Shown in pieces: positions 26,564-34,747 of a stretch of 64,000 nt of DNA. How positions within the stretch are numbered: the stretch's first letter is position 1; every line of letters begins with the position of its first letter. The position numbers were made by a program, and so were the translations under genes. The notes under the pieces are model-generated. The model searched no databases, had not been told where the DNA came from, and was given only the letters and a program-made list of their open reading frames with translations. The DNA comes from Pectobacterium atrosepticum (lineage in GTDB: Bacteria; Pseudomonadota; Gammaproteobacteria; Enterobacterales; Enterobacteriaceae): assembly GCA_019056595.1 (NCBI GenBank), contig CP036163.1:4712001-4776000 (forward strand), written 5' to 3'.

Positions 26564-28018
26564 TCATCCCTGTAACAGCTTTAATACGTTTCCCGACTGC
26601 TGATTGGCTTGCGACAAGACGGCCATCGATGCCTGCTGTAGGATCTGGGTTTTTGTCATCGCGGAAACCTCAACGGCATAATCCGCATCCAATATGCGGG
26701 AGCGGGCGGCAGCGGTGGCAATTTTCTCCTGTGACAGCACGGTAGTGACGGATTCAAAGCGGTTCATCTGGCTACCGTATTCACTGCGGTAACCGTCCAG
26801 TTTTTTCAGCGTATTATCGAACGTGGCTAATGCCGCTCTGGCCTGTTCAGGTGTACCCAGCGTCACAGAGGAAAGCCCCAGCGATTGGCTATCTGCTGGC
26901 GTTGGGTTGAGGGTGACCGTTTGCAATGCATCACCGAAACTCGCTCCGACGACAAACGTCGTTTCTTTGCTGATCGGTACTGAGGGCGGCAGTGGCGGGG
27001 CAGGCTCTGTCGGTGTGGGAAGTTCATCCCAGCTTGCGCTGCTATTGAATACGCCGCTGCCAACCACAATGACAATCAGATCTTCTGTTACCTCATCAAT
27101 ATGAATTTTTTCCAGTCGGTTTGCTGCGCCCACATTTCCATCGTTAAAGCCCCCGGTGTTGGCATCTTCAAAACGGTCGCCATCACCGCTGTAGGTGATG
27201 GTCATACCCTGATAAGTGGTCTGCGCCCCTGTATTGATATTGTATTCCCCGGCTTGCAGCAGCGAATCTGCCGAGTAGGTGGCTCCAGGTAAAAAACCGT
27301 TATCTTGCGTAATCACGGCGGTGTTCATGGTGGTTTCATCCGTTACGCCGTTTGCTGACCAGACGATATCGGCGTCTGCTCCTTCTGCGGGTGTACCGGC
27401 CAGATGCCTGCCATCTCGCGCAAAGAGCTGGATATCGTCATCGGCGCTTAATGAGTCGATGGTGATGGTAATATTTTTTGCGCCAGCAGGAATGTAAGCC
27501 AGCGAAATCACCCCAGAAGGAAATTGATGATTGATATTGGGGACAGGAAACTTTTCAGCCAGTGGCACCGTATCGCCCAGTTTGGCAGGCCGGGGGCCTG
27601 GTTCAGTGGGGGCCAGCGGGTAACGACCAAAGATTTGAGTCGATGAAGCGATGCGGTCGATCTCTTCCCTAATCTGCTGATATTCACCGTTCAGGCTGGT
27701 CTGGTCGGTATCTGACAACGTGCCATTTGCCGCCTGCACCGCGAGTTGCCTGCCACGTTGTAGCAGATTATTGATGGCATTAAGCCCGCTCTCAGCCGTT
27801 TGCATTAGGCTGAGGCCATCTTTCATTCCGTTAGTGATGACGCTGTTGGCATTCAGATTAGCGGTCATCCGGTTGGCAATAGCCTGACCAGCGGCATCAT
27901 CCTTCGCACCATTGATGCGCAGACCCGATGAAAGCCGTTCAATCGCCTGGCTCAATCGTGTTGCCGATTTATCCTGTTGATTCAGTATCGTTAAATGCAG
28001 AGAGGTAATCGGGGTCAT
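26564..28018 (-). CDS. Island-borne flagellin with an unusual central domain
   Basis: 484 residues. Residues 1-135 are a flagellin D0/D1 half (AIERLSSGLRINGAKDDAAGQAIANRM; SLMQTAESGLNAINNLLQR; ELAVQ-like RQLAVQAANGT). The last 90 residues are the matching C-terminal half (RFESVTTVLSQEKIATAAARSRILDADYAVE, then LSQANQQSGNVLKLLQ). Between them lie about 250 residues unlike common flagellin D2/D3 domains. This part (IPAGAKNITITIDSLSADDDIQLF) resembles pre-peptidase C-terminal-type beta domains, and is followed by a Pro-rich linker. No metalloprotease HExxH motif is present. No chaperone, cap or other flagellar gene is near. Confidence 0.85.
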   Translation of the reverse strand: MTPITSLHLTILNQQDKSATRLSQAIERLSSGLRINGAKDDAAGQAIANRMTANLNANSVITNGMKDGLSLMQTAESGLNAINNLLQRGRQLAVQAANGTLSDTDQTSLNGEYQQIREEIDRIASSTQIFGRYPLAPTEPGPRPAKLGDTVPLAEKFPVPNINHQFPSGVISLAYIPAGAKNITITIDSLSADDDIQLFARDGRHLAGTPAEGADADIVWSANGVTDETTMNTAVITQDNGFLPGATYSADSLLQAGEYNINTGAQTTYQGMTITYSGDGDRFEDANTGGFNDGNVGAANRLEKIHIDEVTEDLIVIVVGSGVFNSSASWDELPTPTEPAPPLPPSVPISKETTFVVGASFGDALQTVTLNPTPADSQSLGLSSVTLGTPEQARAALATFDNTLKKLDGYRSEYGSQMNRFESVTTVLSQEKIATAAARSRILDADYAVEVSAMTKTQILQQASMAVLSQANQQSGNVLKLLQG

Positions 28019-28181
28019 TGCGCATCAGTCCTGATTTGGCAAAAGCAACGGGATGGCTTTTATCTGCCGATTATTGATTTATCGGATGACAGGTAATAGT
28101 CAGCCCTTCCCGATAATGGAAATAAAAACAGATAAAACATTATGTTATGGTTATTCTCGGCAATAGCTTATCGACGGTAGC

Positions 28182-28240
28182 GATCAAAAGATAATCGTTT
28201 TGATAGATCGATGCGATCGTATCGATCGGCGTTACCGATC
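28182..28240 (-). promoter_or_regulatory. Cluster of five GATC sites upstream of the flagellin
   Basis: GATC occurs at 28182, 28206, 28215, 28224 and 28237, five times in 59 bases where about 0.2 is expected by chance. Three are spaced exactly nine bases. CGATCAAAAG occurs directly repeated at 28181 and 28236. The cluster lies about 165-220 bases before the flagellin start. Clustered Dam sites are found in phase-variable promoters such as pap and agn43. Confidence 0.5.
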
Positions 28241-28280
28241 AAAAGCGCTCTGAATCAGTGTTCACGTAACGGTATGAAAA

Positions 28281-28862
28281 TTAAGCAGGTCGGTAGTCTG
28301 CCCAGTAACCAAAGCAGGCAAAGAAAACGTATTCGTCAATCATTGCCCGACGTGCTGGCTGAGTGCGTAGGCGGGTGCTAATCCACATCTGAATCTGTCT
28401 GTCGGTTTTATCAGCCAGTGATGTCCATTCACGATAAGACAGGCCGTTAAGTAGTTCAGACCAGCACAGTAGTATTAACGTTTCCTGAATGCCGGGTTCA
28501 TTTTCCCGATCAAATAGTCTTTGAAGGGTGTAACTCAATTCATCCAGATGCAGCCGGTCACATTCGCTGATTAGAATGCCGCCCAGCATTGGATACCATC
28601 GAAGGTATCGGCTGGCCTCCACTGGCAGAGTGGCTCTGCTGGTAGCCTCAATACGCGATGCTCTTGATTTCTGCACTAGTTTCGCGGGGGCAATCAGATG
28701 CGCCTTATGCTGGTCTGGCAGGGAAACTGCCGTCAATCTCAACCGATGGAAAGTATGAATTTTTCTCGTACTGATACCCTGATGGATGGCGTGTGCAGCA
28801 CTGTTGTCAAGATGGTTTTGGTATTTATCCAGCAACGTGGATAGTGTCGTGTGGCGTGTCAT
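28281..28862 (-). CDS. Unknown island protein
   Basis: A 193-residue, Arg- and Leu-rich, soluble protein with no motif I recognise. ATG 28862 is chosen because GGAG lies nine bases upstream; the in-frame ATG 18 bases before it has no such site. It is the first of the leftward genes before the flagellin, but the GATC-rich region of about 260 bases lies between. Its GC content is like the core, unlike the qat genes. Function unknown. Confidence 0.6.
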   Translation of the reverse strand: MTRHTTLSTLLDKYQNHLDNSAAHAIHQGISTRKIHTFHRLRLTAVSLPDQHKAHLIAPAKLVQKSRASRIEATSRATLPVEASRYLRWYPMLGGILISECDRLHLDELSYTLQRLFDRENEPGIQETLILLCWSELLNGLSYREWTSLADKTDRQIQMWISTRLRTQPARRAMIDEYVFFACFGYWADYRPA

Positions 28863-29015
28863 TTGGAAAGTCTCCAACATGCTGAATAACAGACAGACGA
28901 TATTCTCCGGAGGATCGGACGGCTGCCTGTTATTCAGGGAATAATTAATTAAGGGGGGTGAACTGAAAGGCGTCGTTTCTGGCTGGAATGATGGGATACG
29001 AGCAGCGGCCCTGAA

Positions 29016-29441
29016 TTAACTATTCCGATGACCTTCTTCTTCAGGTACATAGCCATTATCTTCAACGACTACACTGTAGATTCCGTCTTTACACGCCGGG
29101 CAGAGTTTCTTTCCTGTATAGCGGTTTTGGCACAACACGCAATACCAGGTGTTCGGTTCAGGAGGAACGTAGCTGGCACGGATCTTCTCCCGCAGTTTTT
29201 TAATCCTCTCTTCTTCTTTCTCTTCGGGGTCCCGGTAGGCACATGCCTTCAGTTTTCTTGAATCTATACTGAACCGATCATGCTCAAACCAGGCTTCTTG
29301 ATATTGAGAGCCGTTATGCAGAGTTAACGTACAGCCACAGGATGCACACGTCCAGTGACCCAGGGGCAGGCGGCTAGCCTCAGTTGCATTAACAAAACGA
29401 TTTTTGGCGTTGTTAGCCAGATAGCATTTTAGAAAGCGCAT
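29016..29441 (-). CDS. Putative zinc-ribbon island protein
   Basis: A 141-residue protein with three Cys-x2-Cys pairs (CASC, CVLC, CPAC) and one Cys-Gly-Cys, indicating at least one zinc ribbon at each end. The middle holds a conserved-looking WFEHDRFSI segment and a charged coiled region (EEKEEERIKKLREK). Proteins of this layout starting MRFLK occur in CP4-like and other enterobacterial islands; their function is not known. It is followed leftward by the unknown 193-residue gene. Confidence 0.7.
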   Translation of the reverse strand: MRFLKCYLANNAKNRFVNATEASRLPLGHWTCASCGCTLTLHNGSQYQEAWFEHDRFSIDSRKLKACAYRDPEEKEEERIKKLREKIRASYVPPEPNTWYCVLCQNRYTGKKLCPACKDGIYSVVVEDNGYVPEEEGHRNS

Positions 29442-29533
29442 AAATTGATTCCATTCCTGACGATAACGAGCTTAGTGGAAGCGATTGTCCCAACGCTGTT
29501 GGCAGGAAAATGAGTCATGTTTAGAACGTGTGG

Positions 29534-29746
29534 CTATTGGCGAGACTGATCGATACGTTGCTGTAACCAGGTTTCGACTTCACTTTGCAGCCAGCGGGAA
29601 CTGCGGCCCAGCTTAATCGGCCTCGGAAACTCACCCAGTTGAATCAGCTTGTAAAACCATTTGTCGGTTAATCCGGTCAACTGGGTGATGAAGATCATAT
29701 CGACGAACTGGTCGTTAAGAAGGCGGTAATCAGCAGCGGTACTCAT
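29534..29746 (-). CDS. AlpA-family excisionase/regulator of the island
   Basis: A 70-residue AlpA-type winged-helix protein (VDMIFITQLTGLTDKWFYKLI, FPRPIKLGRSSRWLQSEVETWL). The family usually controls integrase expression or excision, so this is the probable excision factor of the tRNA-Leu island. The ATG at 29746 has an AAGGAG site; the upstream in-frame ATG at 29809 lacks one. The HUH-type gene ends 90 bases upstream on the same strand. Confidence 0.88.
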   Translation of the reverse strand: MSTAADYRLLNDQFVDMIFITQLTGLTDKWFYKLIQLGEFPRPIKLGRSSRWLQSEVETWLQQRIDQSRQ

Positions 29747-29833
29747 CGTTTTTCTCCTTGAATAAATGGGAGAAGGAGCCGGAAAATGGAAATTGGCGAA
29801 CTCCTTCAAACGATTCGTCAGTGGAGTAATTTT

Positions 29834-30436
29834 TTACAAATGGGTGCGGCGTCTGTTTCTGTTACGTCCCCCACTTTTACATCGGGAAGGAATATCGCTG
29901 CACTGAAAAATAATCTTGTCTGTCTTCTGATTCTTTTTACTGAGATAACTCAGAATATACAGCATGTCGTCTCGACCGGTATTGTTGTCCCAGGAGGTAA
30001 CACGCTCCCCCCGTACTTCATAATATTCCTTGGGGTTACACCAATGTGTATAACCCGCATCATCGGTAATATCATCCCAGAGTTCAGCTACAGAAAGAAA
30101 CGTATTCCATGTCTTACGGTGTTTTTGGCCGTTAAGATAAAATGCAGCATGAATATGAAAACCATGAAGTTCGGTATATTCCAGTACCCACACGTACCCT
30201 ACAAGTCCTCTTATACTCACGCTTTGTTGGAGTAACTTAACCATGTCCCCTACAATGGTATTTTTATCTGAGTGTTTAAATTCGTAACTCGTTTTAATAT
30301 ATGCAAAGTCTACGCGCAGCATCAGTAACTTTGAGTAACGCAGGAACAACATCTCCTGATGTGCTCTAAGTTTTTGGTTCAGATGCATGTCATGCTGATA
30401 GTTTGGATTGATGCTTTTACACTGACGTTTTTTCAT
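29834..30436 (-). CDS. Inovirus Gp2 / YagK-YfjJ-type replication-like protein
   Basis: A 200-residue basic protein. Its centre has the HUH motif of rolling-circle initiators (HGFHIHAAFYLNG) and a preceding VGYVWVLEYTE strand. A conserved LSYLSKKNQ segment with candidate active-site Tyr residues follows (about 150-175). This is the layout of the YagK/YfjJ C-terminal domain family found in CP4 elements and as Gp2-like proteins of inoviruses. It may initiate replication of the excised island or be a relic of a satellite. The C-terminus is basic. Confidence 0.78.
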   Translation of the reverse strand: MKKRQCKSINPNYQHDMHLNQKLRAHQEMLFLRYSKLLMLRVDFAYIKTSYEFKHSDKNTIVGDMVKLLQQSVSIRGLVGYVWVLEYTELHGFHIHAAFYLNGQKHRKTWNTFLSVAELWDDITDDAGYTHWCNPKEYYEVRGERVTSWDNNTGRDDMLYILSYLSKKNQKTDKIIFQCSDIPSRCKSGGRNRNRRRTHL

Positions 30437-30986
30437 GATGTCTATTCCGGTGAATTTATCTCATGATAATTATTCAGTGCGTTAATTTTTAATAATGCAT
30501 GGAGTATGCCTGACGGGTTTTTTATAGCCATACATCCGGGGTTGAATGTTTTTAATAATGCGTCTATTCACTAAGCGAATGATGCTATTATTTATCTATC
30601 CGTGATGACTGGATTTATTAAATAATACTTTATTCCTTAATGAACCACATCAGCGACGAATCCCCCTCATGTCATATAGCCGGTTTATATAAATGCTTGT
30701 ACAAATCAATCAAATAGTACTAAATTAGCACATGCCATAAGTTTATTTAAAATCTATAACCATTTGATTTTATAGTTTTTACTTTAAATAAAATTGTATG
30801 ATATCTGCCATGAATCACACATAAATAACCTAAAAAACACTACTGTATGTATCAGTAATTCGCAAGAAAACATGCCTTTTCCATGCTTTTAGATGACCTG
30901 ATTTTAGTATCATGAATCACAGTTTTTTGATGATGTTTGTAGTAGTGTCATTAAAAAATGAAGACACCAGCAATGGAGGGTAGGAG
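30437..30986. other. AT-rich divergent intergenic region, possible origin
   Basis: 550 bases between the leftward replication-like gene and the rightward gene at 30987. ATGAATCACA occurs at 30810 and 30912. No gene is visible. The place beside a HUH protein is where a replication origin or a shared promoter region would be expected, but I see no defined iteron array. Confidence 0.4.
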
Positions 30987-31913
30987 ATGGTTAGGTATAT
31001 TGAAGTTAAGTCCATTAGGGAGGGGGTTTATCTTCTCTGGCGGATGGGACATTCTGAAGATGCAAGACGATTTTCATTCGGCACACAGAAAAACGTACAG
31101 TTGATTAATGAGAAGATTAACAAGATTATTGATGCTGAGGTGCGGGAGAGTAACGGAGCCACGCGCATTACAAAGCATGTACTCTGGTATAGCACAATTT
31201 ACTGTGACCATAGCGTCGATGAATCACAACTGGTATGGCTTAAGCAAGATCAGTATGGCTGTATATATTTTTGGTTACGGTTAATAAAAGAATATGTGGA
31301 TTTCTACCCTAGAGATGCGGATGATATATACCCAAAATATTATTTTCGTCGAAAAAGGCATCTCTGGCTTATAGGTGAGTATTTGCCTTCGGCGATACCT
31401 GACACACCTGAACAATGTTATCTAGCTACCTTGTCTATTCTCGATATATTACTGACCCAGACAAGCAAAAATGACTCAATTACGTCTGAAATAAAAAATG
31501 ATTACTTAAATAACAAAAAAATGTTCAGAAAGGATTTCTCATGGATGGTCGATGCAGGAAAAGAAAATATTGAATGGATAATGGAGCAATTTTTTTCGGA
31601 ACGTCGCATATTTAGGGGTTTCAGAGATGTCAACATCATTCCTGAGATGCAGGGTTTTGCCATTCCTGCAATATATTATCTCTGGAATGAAGAACCGGCA
31701 GAAAAACAACTTTTTCTAAATACGTTGCGAAAACGCTATGCAAATATGAAGCATCGTAAGAAAGTTGCAACCAAAGCACCGGTCAATATTCGTATTTCTG
31801 ACAGTTCTAAAAAGACGCTGGTAAAACTTGAGAAATATCTTAACCGTAACAGGGCTGATGTGATCGAATTTCTGATAGATAAAGCATGGGCAGAAATGAA
31901 TCAGAAAAAATAA
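30987..31913 (+). CDS. Unknown protein with a possible C-terminal ribbon-helix-helix domain
   Basis: 308 residues, Lys-, Tyr- and Trp-rich, AT-rich DNA. The last 45 residues (VNIRISDSSKKTLVKLEKYLNRNRADVIEFLIDKAW) look like a ribbon-helix-helix fold: a short strand with alternating residues, then two helices. The first 250 residues are unlike anything I know. It starts at ATG with GGAGGGTAGGAG directly upstream. It could be a DNA-binding regulator or partition-like protein of the island; this rests on the C-terminus only. Confidence 0.6.
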   Translation: MVRYIEVKSIREGVYLLWRMGHSEDARRFSFGTQKNVQLINEKINKIIDAEVRESNGATRITKHVLWYSTIYCDHSVDESQLVWLKQDQYGCIYFWLRLIKEYVDFYPRDADDIYPKYYFRRKRHLWLIGEYLPSAIPDTPEQCYLATLSILDILLTQTSKNDSITSEIKNDYLNNKKMFRKDFSWMVDAGKENIEWIMEQFFSERRIFRGFRDVNIIPEMQGFAIPAIYYLWNEEPAEKQLFLNTLRKRYANMKHRKKVATKAPVNIRISDSSKKTLVKLEKYLNRNRADVIEFLIDKAWAEMNQKK

Positions 31914-32007
31914 AAAAATCTCAGTTATATATCACATCATTGAGTTACCCCAATTCCAATTCATCAGGCCACCCATCCCGGATGGCCTTTTTCATTCTGA
32001 GGCTGAT

Positions 32008-32895
32008 ATGAAAAAATCGTCAGGTTATTCCCTGATCCGCCGCCATCTGCGGCGCTATCCCCGTTCGTTACGTCATGCCCTTATGCAGGAGCTGACCCGG
32101 CTGGTTACCTATGAACCGGTGATTGGCATTATGGGCAAAACCGGCGTAGGGAAATCGAGCTTATGTAATGCGCTGTTTCGCAGCGAAGTCTGCGCAGTGA
32201 ATGCTGTCGCAGCCTGTACCCGTGAGCCACAACGCATTCGTCTGCGTTTTGGGCGTCATTATCTTACGTTGGTTGATTTACCCGGAGTGGGTGAAAGTCA
32301 GCAGCGGGATGAGGAATATCGCGCACTGTATCAATCCCTGTTGCCGGAGCTGGATATGGTGCTGTGGGTATTGAAGGCGGATGACCGCGCCTATTCTGCC
32401 GAGGAGCAGTTTTATCGGGATGTGTTCGGCTCCGTGAACGGTGAGCACACGCCGATACTCTGGCTGCTCAATCAGGTCGACAAGATTGAACCGAGTGAAG
32501 AATGGCACTGGGCCTCTGCGCAGCCGTCATCCAGGCAACGGGAACATATGGCACAAAAGCAGGCGGCTATCGGGCAACAACTCGGTATCGTGGCAGAGAA
32601 CATTTTACCGCTTTCCGTTAAAGGCCGTTATCAACTGGGAAAGATGGTGGAGGCGATGATAACCCTTCTCCCAAAGCAGGCTCGCAGTCCGGTCATTCCT
32701 CATTTACGTGCTGAGCACCAAACCGAAAGCGCGATACAGCAGGCCAGGGCTGGATTTTCCGACACGGTAGTCAGTGCGGTGGATTGGGTTATTGACCACG
32801 CGCCGTTGCCTCAGGTAGCAAAACAGGTGCTGCATGGCGTCACCCATTCCGTTGCCAGAGTGGCAAATGCGGTGTGGTCTTTCTTCTTTGACTAA
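32008..32895 (+). CDS. YeeP/YfjP/YkfA-type Era-like GTPase
   Basis: A 295-residue P-loop GTPase. G1 is GKTGVGKSS (43-51), G3 is DLPGVGES, G4 is NQVDKIE. The C-terminal 60 residues are amphipathic (VVSAVDWVIDHAPLPQVAKQVL, VANAVWSFFF) and may bind membrane. It belongs to the group found in the E. coli CP4-6, CP4-44 and CP4-57 prophages (YkfA, YeeP, YfjP); E. coli YeeP is truncated, this one is full-length. The role is unknown. The ATG is 1-2 bases off an AGGCTGAT leader with a weak site. It heads the CP4-44-like module that ends with DUF4942. Confidence 0.85.
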   Translation: MKKSSGYSLIRRHLRRYPRSLRHALMQELTRLVTYEPVIGIMGKTGVGKSSLCNALFRSEVCAVNAVAACTREPQRIRLRFGRHYLTLVDLPGVGESQQRDEEYRALYQSLLPELDMVLWVLKADDRAYSAEEQFYRDVFGSVNGEHTPILWLLNQVDKIEPSEEWHWASAQPSSRQREHMAQKQAAIGQQLGIVAENILPLSVKGRYQLGKMVEAMITLLPKQARSPVIPHLRAEHQTESAIQQARAGFSDTVVSAVDWVIDHAPLPQVAKQVLHGVTHSVARVANAVWSFFFD

Positions 32896-32934
32896 CGTTT
32901 TTGCTGCTTCCCATCAGGTTTCTTTATCGTCACC

Positions 32935-32960
32935 GATCGATTTTGTCGATCGAACCGATC
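32935..32960 (+). promoter_or_regulatory. Second GATC cluster, upstream of the small membrane-protein genes
   Basis: GATC at 32935, 32948 and 32957 (spacing 13 and 9). The same 13-then-9 spacing is found in the flagellin cluster read on the minus strand (28237, 28224, 28215), and 25 of 35 bases agree between the two. Both face the gene downstream of them. Confidence 0.45.
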
Positions 32961-33081
32961 GAATTGATTTGTTATACCGCCATTTCTCCCCGCTATAAAA
33001 TCGATTTTCCATTCTGAGACTTTTTTACTTTTACGAATCAATAACATGTTCATGTAACGCGTATGCGTCTGGAGGGCAATG

Positions 33082-33237
33082 ATGCCGTTGTTACTGCTTT
33101 GGGTGGGGCTGGCAATCGTGTTGGGATGCGTGGCATCCAGCAGCGGTCGCTCGTTCTGGGGCTGGTTCATTTTGGGTATGGTCATCGACCCGTTACTGGC
33201 CGGATTGCTGTATTACCTGATTTGCAGAGAAAAATAA
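33082..33237 (+). CDS. Small two-helix membrane protein
   Basis: 51 residues with two hydrophobic helices (about 2-18 and 27-46) joined by SSSGRSFWG, ending in a charged tail. The ATG at 33082 has GGAGGG six bases upstream. It ends one base before the next small gene. I do not recognise it; holin-like or regulatory membrane peptides have this size, but nothing shows such a role. Confidence 0.6.
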   Translation: MPLLLLWVGLAIVLGCVASSSGRSFWGWFILGMVIDPLLAGLLYYLICREK

Positions 33238-33238
33238 T

Positions 33239-33355
33239 ATGCGAACGCTGTTGAAGCTGTTTGGCCGCTTTATGCGCTGGTATATCACGCTGGTGATTTT
33301 TATGGCCTGCCTGCTTTTTATCATCAATACCGTTGGCGGATGGGCCGGCTTTTAA
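33239..33355 (+). CDS. Very small single-helix membrane protein
   Basis: 38 residues: a basic N-terminus (RTLLKLFGRFMRWY) and one membrane helix (TLVIFMACLLFIINTV). It starts one base after the stop of the 51-residue gene, where AGAGAAA serves as a possible ribosome-binding site, and ends 28 bases before the next gene. The tight packing supports it being a real gene. Confidence 0.5.
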   Translation: MRTLLKLFGRFMRWYITLVIFMACLLFIINTVGGWAGF

Positions 33356-33383
33356 CCGAGAGCCCTTCCGAAGGAAAACCACA

Positions 33384-34217
33384 ATGAAAACACAACCTGC
33401 ACTGCCATGCAGCGGACTGCTGCTGGCCTCTCTGATGGTTCTGCCCATTCTGTCTGCACAAGCAAAGCCTGCTGACAATGAACCGCAAATTATCACCGAC
33501 AGCGAAGGGCACATGGTTTGCCATCTCTGTGGACCCGACAGGAAAGACAGTTTCTTTATTTCTGACTATCCACAGGGCTATAAAAATAAAACGGATCAGT
33601 ACAGCAAGTTATGGGACATGACGCGCTATACCATCCTGCTGAATGATGCCATTCCTGCTTACACCGCTAACCGGACACCCGATTTTTATTACATCGATAA
33701 ATATGCCGCGTCGCCCACCGTTCACTTTATTGAGTTTGACGATGACCGCTCTGATTTATCGGCTGTAGCTAAGGTGTCGGTGACGGAAAACAAAAACAAC
33801 ACGCTGCTCACTGTCACCTGGAAGAATGGAGAGAAAAACCGTTTCCAGATGAATAACCAGATTCTGGCGTATCAGGCACAAATACTGAGAAACACGCAGG
33901 ACCAGCTTTTCTGCCGGAATTGCGGTGACAACGGCAAGGATGTGCTGGTTCAGGGCGCGGATACCGCCAGCCTTTATACCCGTCTGACCGATACGCCGTA
34001 TTACGCCTTTCTGGTGCAAAGTGCCGGGATGGCCTGCCCGGCAGGGAGCTGGTATGCCGTCAATAAAACGACGCCCGCGCCTGAAATCAAGGCGATTGAC
34101 CTCAAGGATTGCAGTGAAATCGTGAAGGTTGACAGTACCCATGATGCCAACAACACCACGCTTAACCTCACTCACTACAACGGCAAAAAGGACACGCTGA
34201 CATTCAGCCATCGTTGA
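33384..34217 (+). CDS. Unknown exported protein with two Cys-x2-Cys motifs
   Basis: 277 residues with a clear signal peptide (basic start, hydrophobic LLLASLMVLPIL, cleavage near SAQA-K). The mature protein is about 250 residues and predicted mainly beta. It has two CxxC pairs, VCHLCGPD near residue 46 and FCRNCGDNGKD near 173, in what look like two repeated halves. The repeats suggest disulfides or metal sites. ATG 33384 follows AAGGAAAA. I know no family. It belongs to the cassette between the YeeP-like GTPase and RadC. Confidence 0.75.
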   Translation: MKTQPALPCSGLLLASLMVLPILSAQAKPADNEPQIITDSEGHMVCHLCGPDRKDSFFISDYPQGYKNKTDQYSKLWDMTRYTILLNDAIPAYTANRTPDFYYIDKYAASPTVHFIEFDDDRSDLSAVAKVSVTENKNNTLLTVTWKNGEKNRFQMNNQILAYQAQILRNTQDQLFCRNCGDNGKDVLVQGADTASLYTRLTDTPYYAFLVQSAGMACPAGSWYAVNKTTPAPEIKAIDLKDCSEIVKVDSTHDANNTTLNLTHYNGKKDTLTFSHR

Positions 34218-34274
34218 GTGTTACCGCCTCTGGTCATCGGAAGGCTTCGAGCCTGTCGAGTAAAGGAAAATATC

Positions 34275-34625
34275 ATGAAAAAAGCATTTGTCGCACTCTG
34301 TCTGGGATTGTGTTCGCTAAGCGTTTTTGCAGAAAAAGCGCCTGTCAGAGTGCAAACCCGTATTGCCTCAGGGAACTGGTATGCCGGTCCCTATTATCCA
34401 AGGATATCCGTGACAGCGTTGACAGATTCTGTCGTCGTCAAAGACATTGCGGTTAATCGGGGAAATTGCCAGCATCTTTCCGAAGCATCCTGGAAGCCCG
34501 TTCGACTCCGCTTCGGCAGCTCTTTTGAAACAACGTTTAAGTCAAAAAACTGGGGAGCCGCCTGTAATGTCCTTGAAATCATTGTCGAGACCGATCAGGG
34601 CATATGGGAATTCCAGGTGGAATAA
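34275..34625 (+). CDS. Unknown small exported protein
   Basis: 116 residues with a signal peptide (KKAFVALCLGLCSLSVFA-E), leaving a mature protein of about 97 residues with two Cys (NCQH and ACNV) that may form a disulfide. It looks like a single small beta domain. ATG 34275 follows AAAGGAAAA. It lies 57 bases after the 277-residue gene, same strand, and shares the exported character. No family recognised. Confidence 0.7.
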   Translation: MKKAFVALCLGLCSLSVFAEKAPVRVQTRIASGNWYAGPYYPRISVTALTDSVVVKDIAVNRGNCQHLSEASWKPVRLRFGSSFETTFKSKNWGAACNVLEIIVETDQGIWEFQVE

Positions 34626-34747
34626 CGACTGACCTTATTCACGGTTCCGATGCCTCGTGCGTCTGCGCGAGGCATTGTATTTATTGTGTTCTTGTCATCC
34701 ATTTCATCCTTCTTTTTCATCATCCATCATTTAGATAAGGAATCACC

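Noticed and set aside
26564..28018. Flagellin as a flagellinolysin (flagellin with a protease insert)
   Set aside because: The central part has no HExxH zinc motif or other protease signature.
28019..28140. Possible sigma-28 promoter of the flagellin
   Set aside because: A TCCGATAA -10-like box is present on the minus strand, but no TAAA -35 box lies 15 bases upstream, so I do not call it.
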